Below the pieces are notes generated by a model that did no database searches, was not told where the DNA came from, and saw only the letters and a program-made list of their open reading frames with translations. This document shows, piece by piece, positions 46,101-53,335 of a DNA stretch of 64,000 nt. The translations under genes were made by a program, and so were the position numbers. Numbering within the stretch: the first letter of the stretch is position 1; each line of letters opens with the position of its first letter. Source of the stretch: DATFNI01 sp963787205 (GTDB lineage Bacteria > Bacteroidota > Rhodothermia > Balneolales > DATFMH01); assembly GCA_963787205.1 (NCBI GenBank), contig CAWBCD010000021.1:1-64000 (forward strand), in the 5' to 3' direction.

Positions 46101-46536
46101 GCTTCGTCATTTCTAACTCATAAAGATCCTGCCGTACAGGTACAAAATCCGTGGGTCTGGGTGATTCGGCAAAAGGTTCTTCACGCAGCCGTGGGATGAA
46201 CGATTGAAACCCGGTCTTTTTGCCCGTTTGATTTTTTTCGGGATCCGATTTACCGGGACTTTTTTTAGGTCCGGGACGTGCGGGTTGCAGCGGTGCAATC
46301 AATACGGGGCCATCCAGAACATTTTCTGATTTCAGAATCTTTGTTTCAAGATCCATGATTTTGGTTGACGGTGGCAGTGCCACCCGGACCGATTTGGAGG
46401 GAAGGGCCGGTCCGCCAAATTCACCGGAAGGATGACAACCTTCCAGTTCTAAAAGCATTCCAAAAGGAGATTCAGTGATATTCAGTGTGGAAGAATCAAA
46501 TAGTAAATTCCATTTTGATTTCGCCGTGAACACCAT
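43186..46536 (-). CDS. gingipain-family (C25) cysteine protease, no signal peptide visible
   Basis: 1116 residues. The C25 domain spans roughly residues 250-850, with His749 in SLSGHGWWGG and Cys776 in AYADSCSTNEFD as catalytic dyad, and the GGAVAYIGNTRFSW strand after it. A propeptide-like N-terminal part (PALPSKSVRVALPP) precedes it; Ig-like modules and a low-complexity acidic tail follow. Oddly, neither a signal peptide nor a T9SS sorting domain is seen, although C25 enzymes are normally secreted. An ATG with a good Shine-Dalgarno (AGAGGG) lies at 46564 in a different frame, so the true 5' end may be disrupted (see findings). Terminator follows. Confidence 0.85.
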   Translation of the reverse strand: MVFTAKSKWNLLFDSSTLNITESPFGMLLELEGCHPSGEFGGPALPSKSVRVALPPSTKIMDLETKILKSENVLDGPVLIAPLQPARPGPKKSPGKSDPEKNQTGKKTGFQSFIPRLREEPFAESPRPTDFVPVRQDLYELEMTKPRPTIQQIESEEMGLNPIVTLKINPLRFTKKGGLELATQIQLVVKYQPVLSVKRTTEDTAGRQKMIPPAFLNHVSTRTQAERLSELTRISVINPEWVIDISDLLAPVVTHAEYLIITDNYRWDPVAATKNGTISGNMIAEFQRLADWKAKRGLTTHVATISNIVGGAYGDFRTGARDLQEIIRNFLKFAHAQWGTTWLVLGGDIDVVPIREVIGFADGSIGKSSNNPPNMNQSFWTGTFLKMQSAGHSPSDSLLNAENGLTIPYDPIGSSGPSQRGWYFTTSNSYTTRSTVATNFIRVNGPAAEVNGTIQWVSTANTIPTDLYYSSLIGANYDIPGKHDWDLVDNGFYGTHNDNADMDGVAYKTDISVGRVSADSATQAKAFVDKVIAYESFRRPDGTHLNDTWSRKLLIGAANWGGRVGIWPTGSNPPGDNQYYHASGSNHTLIHLKDAFTSLDWRLLVQVTETDIRIMPYNRSASGSSKGWHYAKSQADLSTSEQTINLFGATFHIPIPTNWIAVYGPVAELAPQVFVFDLTQVDGSLRDQEQLRGQISSDLPAVNNVYRLYEDDVDMTPAQKAAAPYEHLTEQRMFDKINEGPHFVSLSGHGWWGGCCGYSLNTAQNATNGFHTYIAYADSCSTNEFDVEDAVSEKSLYNPNGGAVAYIGNTRFSWIGVGDNFQRAFFHRLTSTRHLGLLNDVRCTMVNENTGFWKRYNKWAIFALNLMGDPEMPVWVGPPKDMYVELNQNLDKRYPFEILVKHRAFLGILFPLAGAHVTVAQGSFIRHAMTDANGRVSFDINNAQLGDMEVTVTKISYRPVIETVEIVGPAWVTGMVNVISHMHQSSNDTYIRLNLATSLNGSTMRGWYAQKAKPDYGIILDAATDAYISQKQIHFMVTSIKEGGTIEKFRFGIFEIKPPVHLAAEVTKTVAELPKAESVTRLTENVPVTEETPTEREEQVMFEPVKEPVMEIKSDN

Positions 46537-47027
46537 TGGTTTCGGGGTGGGTTTTAATATTCATATTACCCTCTTTGTTTAGGTGTGAAGGCTTCTCTTC
46601 TAAAGGATTTGTATATAGATAAGAGATCCTTTTCAAAGTAAAGGATGAGCATTTGCAAGTCAAAAAGTAATAAAAAACATTAAACTATAATGTATTTCTG
46701 AAAGTTAATGCGTGCAGCTAAACAGCATAAGAATTGTTCAGCAGAACGGACGATGTTCGGGCCTTTTTTATCCGTTTATGCCTCCAATAACATCATTGAG
46801 GGCACCGTGTTACTCACGTGGCGATAACGACCTAAAATAAGTTGATGTGTAAAATCAGTTTCCGTATTTACGGTCTGAAGAAAGAGAATGTGAGCGTTAG
46901 CCGGGGTTAGTATAAATATTTATAATGATTGTGTTGAGAGCAGAACCGTGTTTTTTTAAAGAAATGAGGGTTTGTTAGACAAAGGGAAAAGCTCGCATCA
47001 TTGCCAGGCACTGATTAACAAGGTTGA
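46537..47027. other. intergenic region upstream of the C25 protease gene
   Basis: No gene is supported. The SD-led ATG at 46564 opens only a 22-codon out-of-frame reading frame (46496-46564). The rest is AT-rich with no identified signal. Confidence 0.5.
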
Positions 47028-47456
47028 TCACGGAACCTGTTTCTGAACGAAGATGCTATCGGCTTTTATACTAATGCTGGGTAATGTGTTTTTTCGGGTC
47101 AGAGTGAAATGATAAAACCTGTTATTTCCCCAAAGACCCGTCATCTTCATCGTGATAGAATCGCTATACACTTTTGCATAATGACGCAGGATATTTGTCC
47201 CAAAACTATCGATGAAAAAGAGTGAATCTCTATCGATCTGGCAGTGTTTAAGCTCCCTTGATCCCAGCGGGGTGATGATTTCTCCTGATAACTGACGTTT
47301 AGGGCTTGATTTTAAAATAAAAAGGAGGGGGAATTCCTTCCCTCCGTCTTTTATGATTCCATACCAATTCCCATTGATATTTTGTGCCTTAACTGTTGAG
47401 ATGCTAAATAAAAGGGATGCAATCGTTAAAAGTAATCCTATGGCCGGGAGTTTCAT
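47028..47456 (-). CDS. secreted protein, unknown function
   Basis: 142 residues with a Sec signal peptide (IGLLLTIASLLFSISTVKA, cleavage before QN) and a mature part that begins NGNWYGIIKDGGKEFPLLF. This NGxWYGxxKxGG beta-strand pattern resembles the lipocalin-like lead domain of some exported alpha/beta hydrolases, but the hydrolase part is absent. It could be a stand-alone domain or the surviving front of a larger gene. Expected periplasmic. Confidence 0.6.
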   Translation of the reverse strand: MKLPAIGLLLTIASLLFSISTVKAQNINGNWYGIIKDGGKEFPLLFILKSSPKRQLSGEIITPLGSRELKHCQIDRDSLFFIDSFGTNILRHYAKVYSDSITMKMTGLWGNNRFYHFTLTRKNTLPSISIKADSIFVQKQVP

Positions 47457-47765
47457 AGACTGCTGTATAAATTGTGCTATTCTTCTGTTAGTAGGATTGC
47501 TTGAGTTATCGGTAATATTGCAAGTAAATAAAGATATAATTCTCTTTAATCTTAAATAAATTTTTTAATTGTCGTAGTGATATGGGCCAGATGGTGTTTC
47601 CCATGCCATGCATTGATCCCTATATACCGGTCGATTCTTATCTCGAATTCACGTTATTTAGATCCCAGAACAAAATTATTGATTTATGATCTACCCCATC
47701 TATCTCAAATCCCAAATCTTCCCAATAAATCGGGATTACTCATTGTGCGTAAATCACGATGTCCC
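47457..47765. other. intergenic region with a TTATCTCGAAYTCACGTTAT repeat
   Basis: A 20-base string at 47638-47657 recurs with one mismatch at 51229-51248. Nothing else identifiable. Confidence 0.55.
47638..47657. repeat. TTATCTCGAATTCACGTTAT element, copy 1
   Basis: 19 of 20 bases match the copy at 51229-51248. Both are intergenic. Confidence 0.55.
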
Positions 47766-48752
47766 TTAGTATGGCCCGCGAATGTGTTCATGCACCTCTT
47801 CCTCGTAAAAGGAAGCCAGTTTCTTATGCAGATCATCCGAAAGCCGGGGCAGATCTGAAGACTGAGCATTATCGATGGCCTGAGCGATGCGGCTGGCTCC
47901 GGGAATAATCACAGACACCTCGTCATGATCGAGGATCCAGCGCAGCGACATTTGTGCCATAGTCATGCCATCAGGAACAAGGGGTTTAAGCTGATCGGCG
48001 AGTTCCACACCTTTTTCAAAAGGAAGCCCTGCGAATGTTTCGCCAACATTGAACATCTGACCGTCGCGGTTAAAATTGCGATGATCGGTCTTGGGAAAGG
48101 TTGAGTCCCTCGTGAATTTTCCAGCGAGCAGCCCACTGGCAAGAGGCAGGCGGACAATGATCCCAACGCCCTGTTTCTTTGCCTTTGGCATGAGCTTCTT
48201 CAAAGGTTTTTGACGAAAAATGTTGAAGATGATCTGAAGAGAGGTGGTGCCCTCTGCCTCGAGGCAAACAAGTCCTTCTTCGACGGTTTCCACACTGGCA
48301 CCAAAGTGACGAATTTTCCCTTCACTCTTGAGTTTGCCCAGCCATTCAAAGATTTCGCCAGATTTCAGATATTTCATTGGTATGCAATGGAGTTGCAGCA
48401 GGTCGAGTGCCTCCACTTTTAGTCGTTTTAGCGAGTCTTCCGTCTTTTCACGCAACGTCTTTTCGTTATAACCATCCGGGTATACTCCTTGCTCCCGACC
48501 AAATTTCGTTGCCACCGTTATTCCGTGGTTGCGACCACTCAGGTACTCTCCAATGATACTTTCACTGCGACCATTTCCATAGACATCGGCGGTATCAAAA
48601 AAAGTAACACCTTCTTCTTCGGAAGTTTTGAGGATGCTGATCGCCGTTTGCTTTTCCATCGGTCCGAAATCACCGCCAAATTGCCAGCATCCCAGTCCCA
48701 TTTCACTGATGGTTAAACCTGTATCTCCAAATGTTCTCGTATTCATATTCAA
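47766..48752 (-). CDS. aldo/keto reductase
   Basis: 328-residue NADPH-dependent TIM-barrel reductase. Catalytic tetrad: Asp and Tyr in FFDTADVYGNG, Lys in VATKFGR, His in LLQLHCIP. The cofactor segment near the C-terminus (SVIIPGASRIAQAIDNA) fits the AKR11/12-like group. Substrate unknown, cytoplasmic, monocistronic. Confidence 0.93.
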   Translation of the reverse strand: MNMNTRTFGDTGLTISEMGLGCWQFGGDFGPMEKQTAISILKTSEEEGVTFFDTADVYGNGRSESIIGEYLSGRNHGITVATKFGREQGVYPDGYNEKTLREKTEDSLKRLKVEALDLLQLHCIPMKYLKSGEIFEWLGKLKSEGKIRHFGASVETVEEGLVCLEAEGTTSLQIIFNIFRQKPLKKLMPKAKKQGVGIIVRLPLASGLLAGKFTRDSTFPKTDHRNFNRDGQMFNVGETFAGLPFEKGVELADQLKPLVPDGMTMAQMSLRWILDHDEVSVIIPGASRIAQAIDNAQSSDLPRLSDDLHKKLASFYEEEVHEHIRGPY

Positions 48753-48833
48753 TGATTCTTTGTTTGCTGTTCCCTGAATAAAGTCGATGCTAAGTTTTCG
48801 AGTTCAAATGAGTTTTTCAACTCTTTGTTAAAA

Positions 48834-49079
48834 TTATCCACCTGATTCTTTGATCCGATTTTTTCCAAAGTTGACAATCTCTTCACCTATATTCCAGAAC
48901 AGCATGCCAAACGTACCTGCAACGAAAGGCCAAACCGCCGGGATTGCCATCGACTTCTGGAGAAAGAAAATACTCCCACTGAAAAATGCAGCGTTACCGA
49001 TGATGCCGATACTTACGTGAATCCACCGATAATCACTGACCAGTGTTCCGATGAGCGTTCTGTTTTCGGTTAACCCGGA
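48834..49079 (-). pseudogene. YrhK-like small membrane protein, start codon lost
   Basis: On the minus strand the frame from 49079 to the TAA at 48836-48834 reads TLIGTLVSDYRWIHVSIGII then GNAAFFSGSIFFLQKS, VWPFVAGTFGMLFW and NIGEEIVNFGKN. That is the two-helix YrhK pattern, with the SDYRWIH and GNAAFFSGSIFF motifs. The frame follows a TAA directly and contains no ATG, GTG or TTG before the conserved part, so it lacks a normal start. Probably a 5'-decayed gene; initiation at a rare codon is possible but unsupported. Confidence 0.6.
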
Positions 49080-49221
49080 TTATTCACGGAAAGAGGTATA
49101 ATTAACAGTTATCATATTGATTATAATATGTTTACAAATTTTAAGACCATCCTCAATTTTAGGGATGCTTACCCAGAGTCTGCGAAAGTTAGCTGTGGGC
49201 TGCGTTTCCCGAAAAAAGTCC

Positions 49222-49249
49222 GTCATTCCCATGAGAATGGAAATCTCCG
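49222..49249. repeat. GTCAT-type palindromic element E3 (single unit)
   Basis: GTCATTCCCATGAGAATGG followed by AAATCTCCG; a small CATTC/GAATG hairpin. Single unit of the type seen as doublets at E4 and E5. Confidence 0.6.
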
Positions 49250-49301
49250 TTGTGGCAAATCATGCAATTAAGCAACTATCTAATCTGGTTTGATGAATGA
49301 A

Positions 49302-49979
49302 TCACTTCAACTTCCACAATCCCAGACTCTTGTCTGTGTACGTTCCATTGCCTTCGGTGCAATGTTCGTTGATGATCAGCACGGGTGCTGTCAGACTAAA
49401 TGGCGGTCGATCCAGGTTGATGATTCGCCAGTCTCCGGTAATGATGTCTGCATTCTCTTCGCATTCGGTGAAGGTTGTCGTCAGCAGGTAGGGGATGTTG
49501 CTATTCCGGATATTATCGAGAGCTCTCTGGATATCGGCATTGGAAAGGTGGACCAGGCAGTCGCGGCAGAACAAGAGGTCGGCATCCGGCAGGGGATCTG
49601 TGATGATATCGAGGACCTGGAAATGATGCGCCTCATCCTCAAATTTCGACCGGTTTTTGGTAATGATTTCCGGGATGATATCGCCACCAATGTACTGATC
49701 CACGCCCAGATCGATGCGACTCATCCAGTTGTAATCGCCACACGGCAGGTCGAGAAAGGTTTTCACGGAAAGGAGGTTGATCAAGCCAGGGAGGACCTGT
49801 TGTATCTCCGCCGTCTGAACATCATCCGAACCGGGACCCGAAACGGATTTTTTGCTATTCCAGTGGTTTGAATTATAAATCTTTTCGAAAGTCTCCCGCA
49901 CAGAATAGTCATTACCTTTTTGGTGCTCTTTCTGAAAGAAGGTAACATCAATAGGTATTGGCGTTCGCTTACGCTCCAT
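49302..49979 (-). CDS. class I SAM-dependent methyltransferase
   Basis: 225 residues with SAM motif I FLDLPCGDYNWMSRI (a variant DLPCGDxxW type), QYIGGDIIPEII, then DADLLFCRDCLVHL. The N-terminal ETFEKIYNSNHWNSKKSVSG resembles the group of methyltransferases that act on nucleotide- or lipid-linked substrates, but this is not certain. It lies between palindromic repeats. Confidence 0.8.
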   Translation of the reverse strand: MERKRTPIPIDVTFFQKEHQKGNDYSVRETFEKIYNSNHWNSKKSVSGPGSDDVQTAEIQQVLPGLINLLSVKTFLDLPCGDYNWMSRIDLGVDQYIGGDIIPEIITKNRSKFEDEAHHFQVLDIITDPLPDADLLFCRDCLVHLSNADIQRALDNIRNSNIPYLLTTTFTECEENADIITGDWRIINLDRPPFSLTAPVLIINEHCTEGNGTYTDKSLGLWKLK

Positions 49980-50289
49980 GATTTTTTCCCGGGTTATATC
50001 CGTTAAATCTTATTACTGTAAAATGATATCAAAATTCATGACCAATCGGAAGGCAAAAGGTCACCTAACCTTCCCCAAAAAGGCCGTCATCCCAGCCCCG
50101 GCTTTCGGGAAGAATCTCTGAAAGGGCAATCAATTACATTGTGAAATAATTCACTTCTTATATCAATATAAATGATCGAAAGAAACAAACGATCAGGATC
50201 AACGGAGATTCCCGTGTCCACGGGAATGACAACAATAGTTTGGTCGGTATAGATTGATTCGTAATGTTGTAACCCACAATTCATAATCC
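49980..50289. other. intergenic region holding palindromic element E4
   Basis: About half is the E4 element (50086-50230). No gene seen. Confidence 0.6.
50086..50230. repeat. GTCAT-type palindromic element E4 (doublet)
   Basis: The left unit begins GTCATCCC and contains GAATCTCT. The right inverted unit contains GGAGATTCCCGTG and ends GGGAATGAC at 50230. AT-rich spacer between. Same order of parts as E1, E2 and E5. Confidence 0.75.
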
Positions 50290-50904
50290 TCATCCCTTCT
50301 TCGCCGCCATCAGGAAGATGGGAAACGTATGCAAATCATCTTCCACTTCCTTGGTCAGCTTATAGGCTGTCGTGAAAGCAACATTTGTAAAACCGGCCTT
50401 TGTTGCCTTTTCGGCGAGGGCGTCACGATCAAATCCTTTATGCACATCGTGTACATGATGTCCGTGAAACGAGCCGTCTTCTTTATCGAGATCTGCGATA
50501 CACAAGTACCCGCCGGTGTTCAGAATCGCATGAAATTGTTCGAGTATCTGCTGCGTGTCCGTGATATGGTGAAGAGTCATCATCGTGTAAACGATATCGA
50601 AACGCTCCTCAGGTAGTGAATCCTTTGATAAATCCAGGTTGACCGGCTTCATGTCGGTGACCGATCCCGATTTGATTTTGTCTCTTACAACGTCAAGCAT
50701 TCCCTCTGAGCTGTCGGCCAGGGTAATTGGACCCAGCTCATCCTTTAATTCAAAACTCAGCAGTCCGGTCCCGCAACCATATTCGAAAGCGAACATCTTT
50801 TTGGATAATGATACGTTGGAGCGGATCGCATCTGCGATGCTTCGGGCGCGCTCAATTTTGGATGGGGTATCCCAGTCTTTGGCTTTTAGATCGAATTCTG
50901 ACAT
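50290..50904 (-). CDS. class I SAM-dependent methyltransferase (UbiE-like)
   Basis: 205 residues from the ATG at 50904 (MSEFDLKAKDWD); the frame runs up to 51009 but the extra sequence has no family character. SAM motif I AFEYGCGTGLLSFEL, LADSSEGMLDVVRDKI, and FDIVYTMMTLHHITD with the post-motif LNTGGYLCIADLD are all present. Substrate unknown. Palindromic repeats E4 and E5 flank the gene. Confidence 0.9.
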   Translation of the reverse strand: MSEFDLKAKDWDTPSKIERARSIADAIRSNVSLSKKMFAFEYGCGTGLLSFELKDELGPITLADSSEGMLDVVRDKIKSGSVTDMKPVNLDLSKDSLPEERFDIVYTMMTLHHITDTQQILEQFHAILNTGGYLCIADLDKEDGSFHGHHVHDVHKGFDRDALAEKATKAGFTNVAFTTAYKLTKEVEDDLHTFPIFLMAAKKG

Positions 50905-51121
50905 GGCTAACAGTTTAAATTCGCATACTGATAATTTTAATACATAACGATATAGTATACTCTTTTGATCCCGGAATATTGTGATCCAAATCCAATCAAC
51001 TGAAAGCATCGGGGGAAATCCCCTTGAGGGTGACCGCAGGGGTGTTACGAAATGTTGCCATTGAATAATGTGAGCTTGAGATTAAAAAAAGCTTTATCTG
51101 CCAATTAGCACCTTCCTATCC

Positions 51122-51210
51122 GTCATTACCGCGGACGCGGGAATCTCCAGAGGTGCAGAACATTCGTACCTCACGGAGATTCCTCCCGAAGTCTCGGGAT
51201 CGGGAAAGAC
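51122..51210. repeat. GTCAT-type palindromic element E5 (doublet)
   Basis: The left unit runs GTCATTACCGCGGACGCGG then GAATCTCC. The right inverted unit runs GGAGATTCC, CTCGGGATCGGG, ending AAAGAC at 51210. Confidence 0.75.
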
Positions 51211-51228
51211 GAGTAAGAGATGGGGTAT

Positions 51229-51248
51229 TTATCTCGAACTCACGTTAT
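51229..51248. repeat. TTATCTCGAACTCACGTTAT element, copy 2
   Basis: 19 of 20 bases match 47638-47657. It directly follows E5. Confidence 0.55.
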
Positions 51249-51302
51249 CTTAACAGTGCGATAACTAACATTTTGCATCAGTCGTAAATCCGGAGGGTTT
51301 GA

Positions 51303-52628
51303 ATGCAGCGAAGTATGGGGTTTTGGCGGGCGTGGGCGCTTGTCGTTGGGACGATGATCGGGAATGGTATTTTCATGCTTCCGGCCGTGCTGGCTCCGTA
51401 TGGCAGTCTGAGTATCCTGGGATGGATTTTTGCAGGTGGAGGTACCCTGTTTATCGCCCTGATGCTGGGGTCACTGAGCCGCCGGATCCCAAAAATAGGC
51501 GGACCCTATATCTACACACGTGAGGCATTCGGTGATCTGCCCGGGTTCCTTGTCGGCTGGGGATTATGGATAGCGAACTGGTCGGCAACTTCGGCCGGTG
51601 TTGTCGCCTTTGTCGGGTACTTCAGTGTTTTTGTACCGCAAGTGGCTAAAATTCCGGCTTTGAGTGCCCTTGTTTCGTTGTTTATCATCTGGTTATTTAC
51701 GGGCATAAACATCGCAGGGGTTAAATCGGCCGGCGTCACTCAGCTCATCACTACCTTATTGAAACTGCTGCCCTTGTTTCTGATCGCGGGCAGCGGCATA
51801 CTTCTGGGCAATGTCACGGATATTCCGGTCGGGAATCCGAACCACGAGTCATTTCCGATTCTCATTGCCGGTCTCATCATGCTGACTATGTGGGCATTTG
51901 TCGGGGTTGAAGGCGTGACCGTACCGGCAGACGATGTCATCGAACCCAAAAAGACCATTCCGCGGGCACTTACAATTGGCACACTTACCGTTACCGTTGT
52001 CTACCTGCTGGCAACATACGGTGTGATGGCTTTGATACCGACCAGCAAACTGGCATCGTCCACCTCTCCGTTTGCCGATGCCGCATCCATCATATTCGGA
52101 CCGTGGGGCCGGTATCTGGTTGCTGCCGGGGCTATCATATCCATCGTCGGTTCGATCAATGGCATCGTACTGGTGACCGGCATGCTGCCGCGTGCCATCG
52201 CCGTGGATAAACTGTTTCCCGCACGTTTCTCAAAGCTGAATTCCCGCGGTGTCCCGTCATTCTCACTTGTCATTTCCGGCCTGTTATCCTCGGCACTAAT
52301 TGTGATGAATTACACCAAAGGATTGGTTGCCGTATTTGAACTGCTCATTTTGCTCTCCACTTTGACGACACTGCTACCGTACGCTGCTTCGGCACTGGCC
52401 GACATGGTTCTGCAGAAACGGGATGCCGCAAATGGGAAAAAAATGAACTGGAAATCGATCGGGATAGCGGCTGGTGCGTTGGTTTTTTCCCTTTTCACGA
52501 TTATTGGCACAGGCTGGGAAGTAACGGCTTACGGAATTATTCTGTTGGCTATTGGCACGCTTGTCTTTTACGGGGTCAGGCACAACGAACGATCCAAAGA
52601 AGCAGATCTGACGATTCAATCTGAATAG
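51303..52628 (+). CDS. APC-superfamily amino acid permease
   Basis: 441-residue inner-membrane transporter with about 12 hydrophobic helices. The N-terminal VVGTMIGNGIFMLPA matches the GxG(I/V)F substrate-carboxylate loop of APC permeases; YTREAFGDLPGFLVGWGLW and the WAFVGVEGVTVPADDVIEPKK segment are family hallmarks. Specificity is not readable; related proteins take amino acids by exchange or proton symport. No catabolic gene is adjacent. Confidence 0.93.
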   Translation: MQRSMGFWRAWALVVGTMIGNGIFMLPAVLAPYGSLSILGWIFAGGGTLFIALMLGSLSRRIPKIGGPYIYTREAFGDLPGFLVGWGLWIANWSATSAGVVAFVGYFSVFVPQVAKIPALSALVSLFIIWLFTGINIAGVKSAGVTQLITTLLKLLPLFLIAGSGILLGNVTDIPVGNPNHESFPILIAGLIMLTMWAFVGVEGVTVPADDVIEPKKTIPRALTIGTLTVTVVYLLATYGVMALIPTSKLASSTSPFADAASIIFGPWGRYLVAAGAIISIVGSINGIVLVTGMLPRAIAVDKLFPARFSKLNSRGVPSFSLVISGLLSSALIVMNYTKGLVAVFELLILLSTLTTLLPYAASALADMVLQKRDAANGKKMNWKSIGIAAGALVFSLFTIIGTGWEVTAYGIILLAIGTLVFYGVRHNERSKEADLTIQSE

Positions 52629-52721
52629 TTTCCCCAAAACTTACATCCGGCCTTTTCGTATACCTCCATATTGAAAGCTTTACTGCATCGATTTTGATGT
52701 GTCATCAAAACTAATACTGAA

Positions 52722-53207
52722 ATGGAATCGTCAGAGTTTAAAACGACGACCTCTTCTGACATCGTGCAGCACCAAGGCATGCCCGGTTGGAGAAGATCGA
52801 TTCAATCCTACAAAACAACTACGGGTATCGGAGCGGTGATGATCCTGTCTTCCATCATCCTGACCTTAATGAACTTTCCATTTGCCTTCGATGTGACAGC
52901 TCTGGCATGGGGCTCCATCATCATTGCCCTGGGTCAGTTCTTCCGGCATAAAGAAAATGTATTGTCCATTCAATTGCGAAATGAGTACCTGCGGCTGGAA
53001 CATGAGACGGATCTGAGGAATTATAAGCTGACTATGATGCAAAAGGTGCTCTCGCTCTTGCCTTCGTCAGATATCACTTTCGAGAACATTGAATCTCTCC
53101 TGAAAGAGGAGAGCAGTAATATTAAGACAAAGAAACAGATTGAGAGCAACCCCGGATCAGCAGGGTTGGAGGCAGACGCTTCTCTGAAACATAGAGAGAA
53201 ACATTAA
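52722..53207 (+). CDS. small membrane protein, unknown function
   Basis: 161 residues. Two hydrophobic helices (IGAVMILSSIILTLMNFPFA and AWGSIIIALGQFF) are followed by a charged, helical cytosolic tail with coiled-coil character and a disordered C-terminus. Not recognised. It follows the permease by 93 bases on the same strand; a hairpin terminator lies 40 bases after it. Confidence 0.65.
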   Translation: MESSEFKTTTSSDIVQHQGMPGWRRSIQSYKTTTGIGAVMILSSIILTLMNFPFAFDVTALAWGSIIIALGQFFRHKENVLSIQLRNEYLRLEHETDLRNYKLTMMQKVLSLLPSSDITFENIESLLKEESSNIKTKKQIESNPGSAGLEADASLKHREKH

Positions 53208-53244
53208 AGCACAAAACGCGGAATAAGACAAGGATACTCACAAT

Positions 53245-53286
53245 AAAAGCCGGTCCATGGGGTACGAATCATACGCTATGGACCGG
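53245..53286 (-). terminator. bidirectional hairpin terminator between convergent genes
   Basis: CCGGTCCAT (53250-53258) and ATGGACCGG (53278-53286) form a perfect 9-base stem. On the minus strand CTTTTATT follows. It stands between the stop codons of two convergent genes. Confidence 0.75.
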
Positions 53287-53335
53287 CCGGTTGGTAACGA
53301 CACAAATCGTTATTTCAAATAAGTCTGCCGTTATT

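Larger units (their letters stand above)
50905..51302. other. intergenic region with palindromic element E5
   Basis: E5 (51122-51210) and a copy of the TTATCTCGAAYTCACGTTAT element (51229-51248). Divergent promoters of the methyltransferase and permease genes must lie here; none recognised. Confidence 0.55.
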
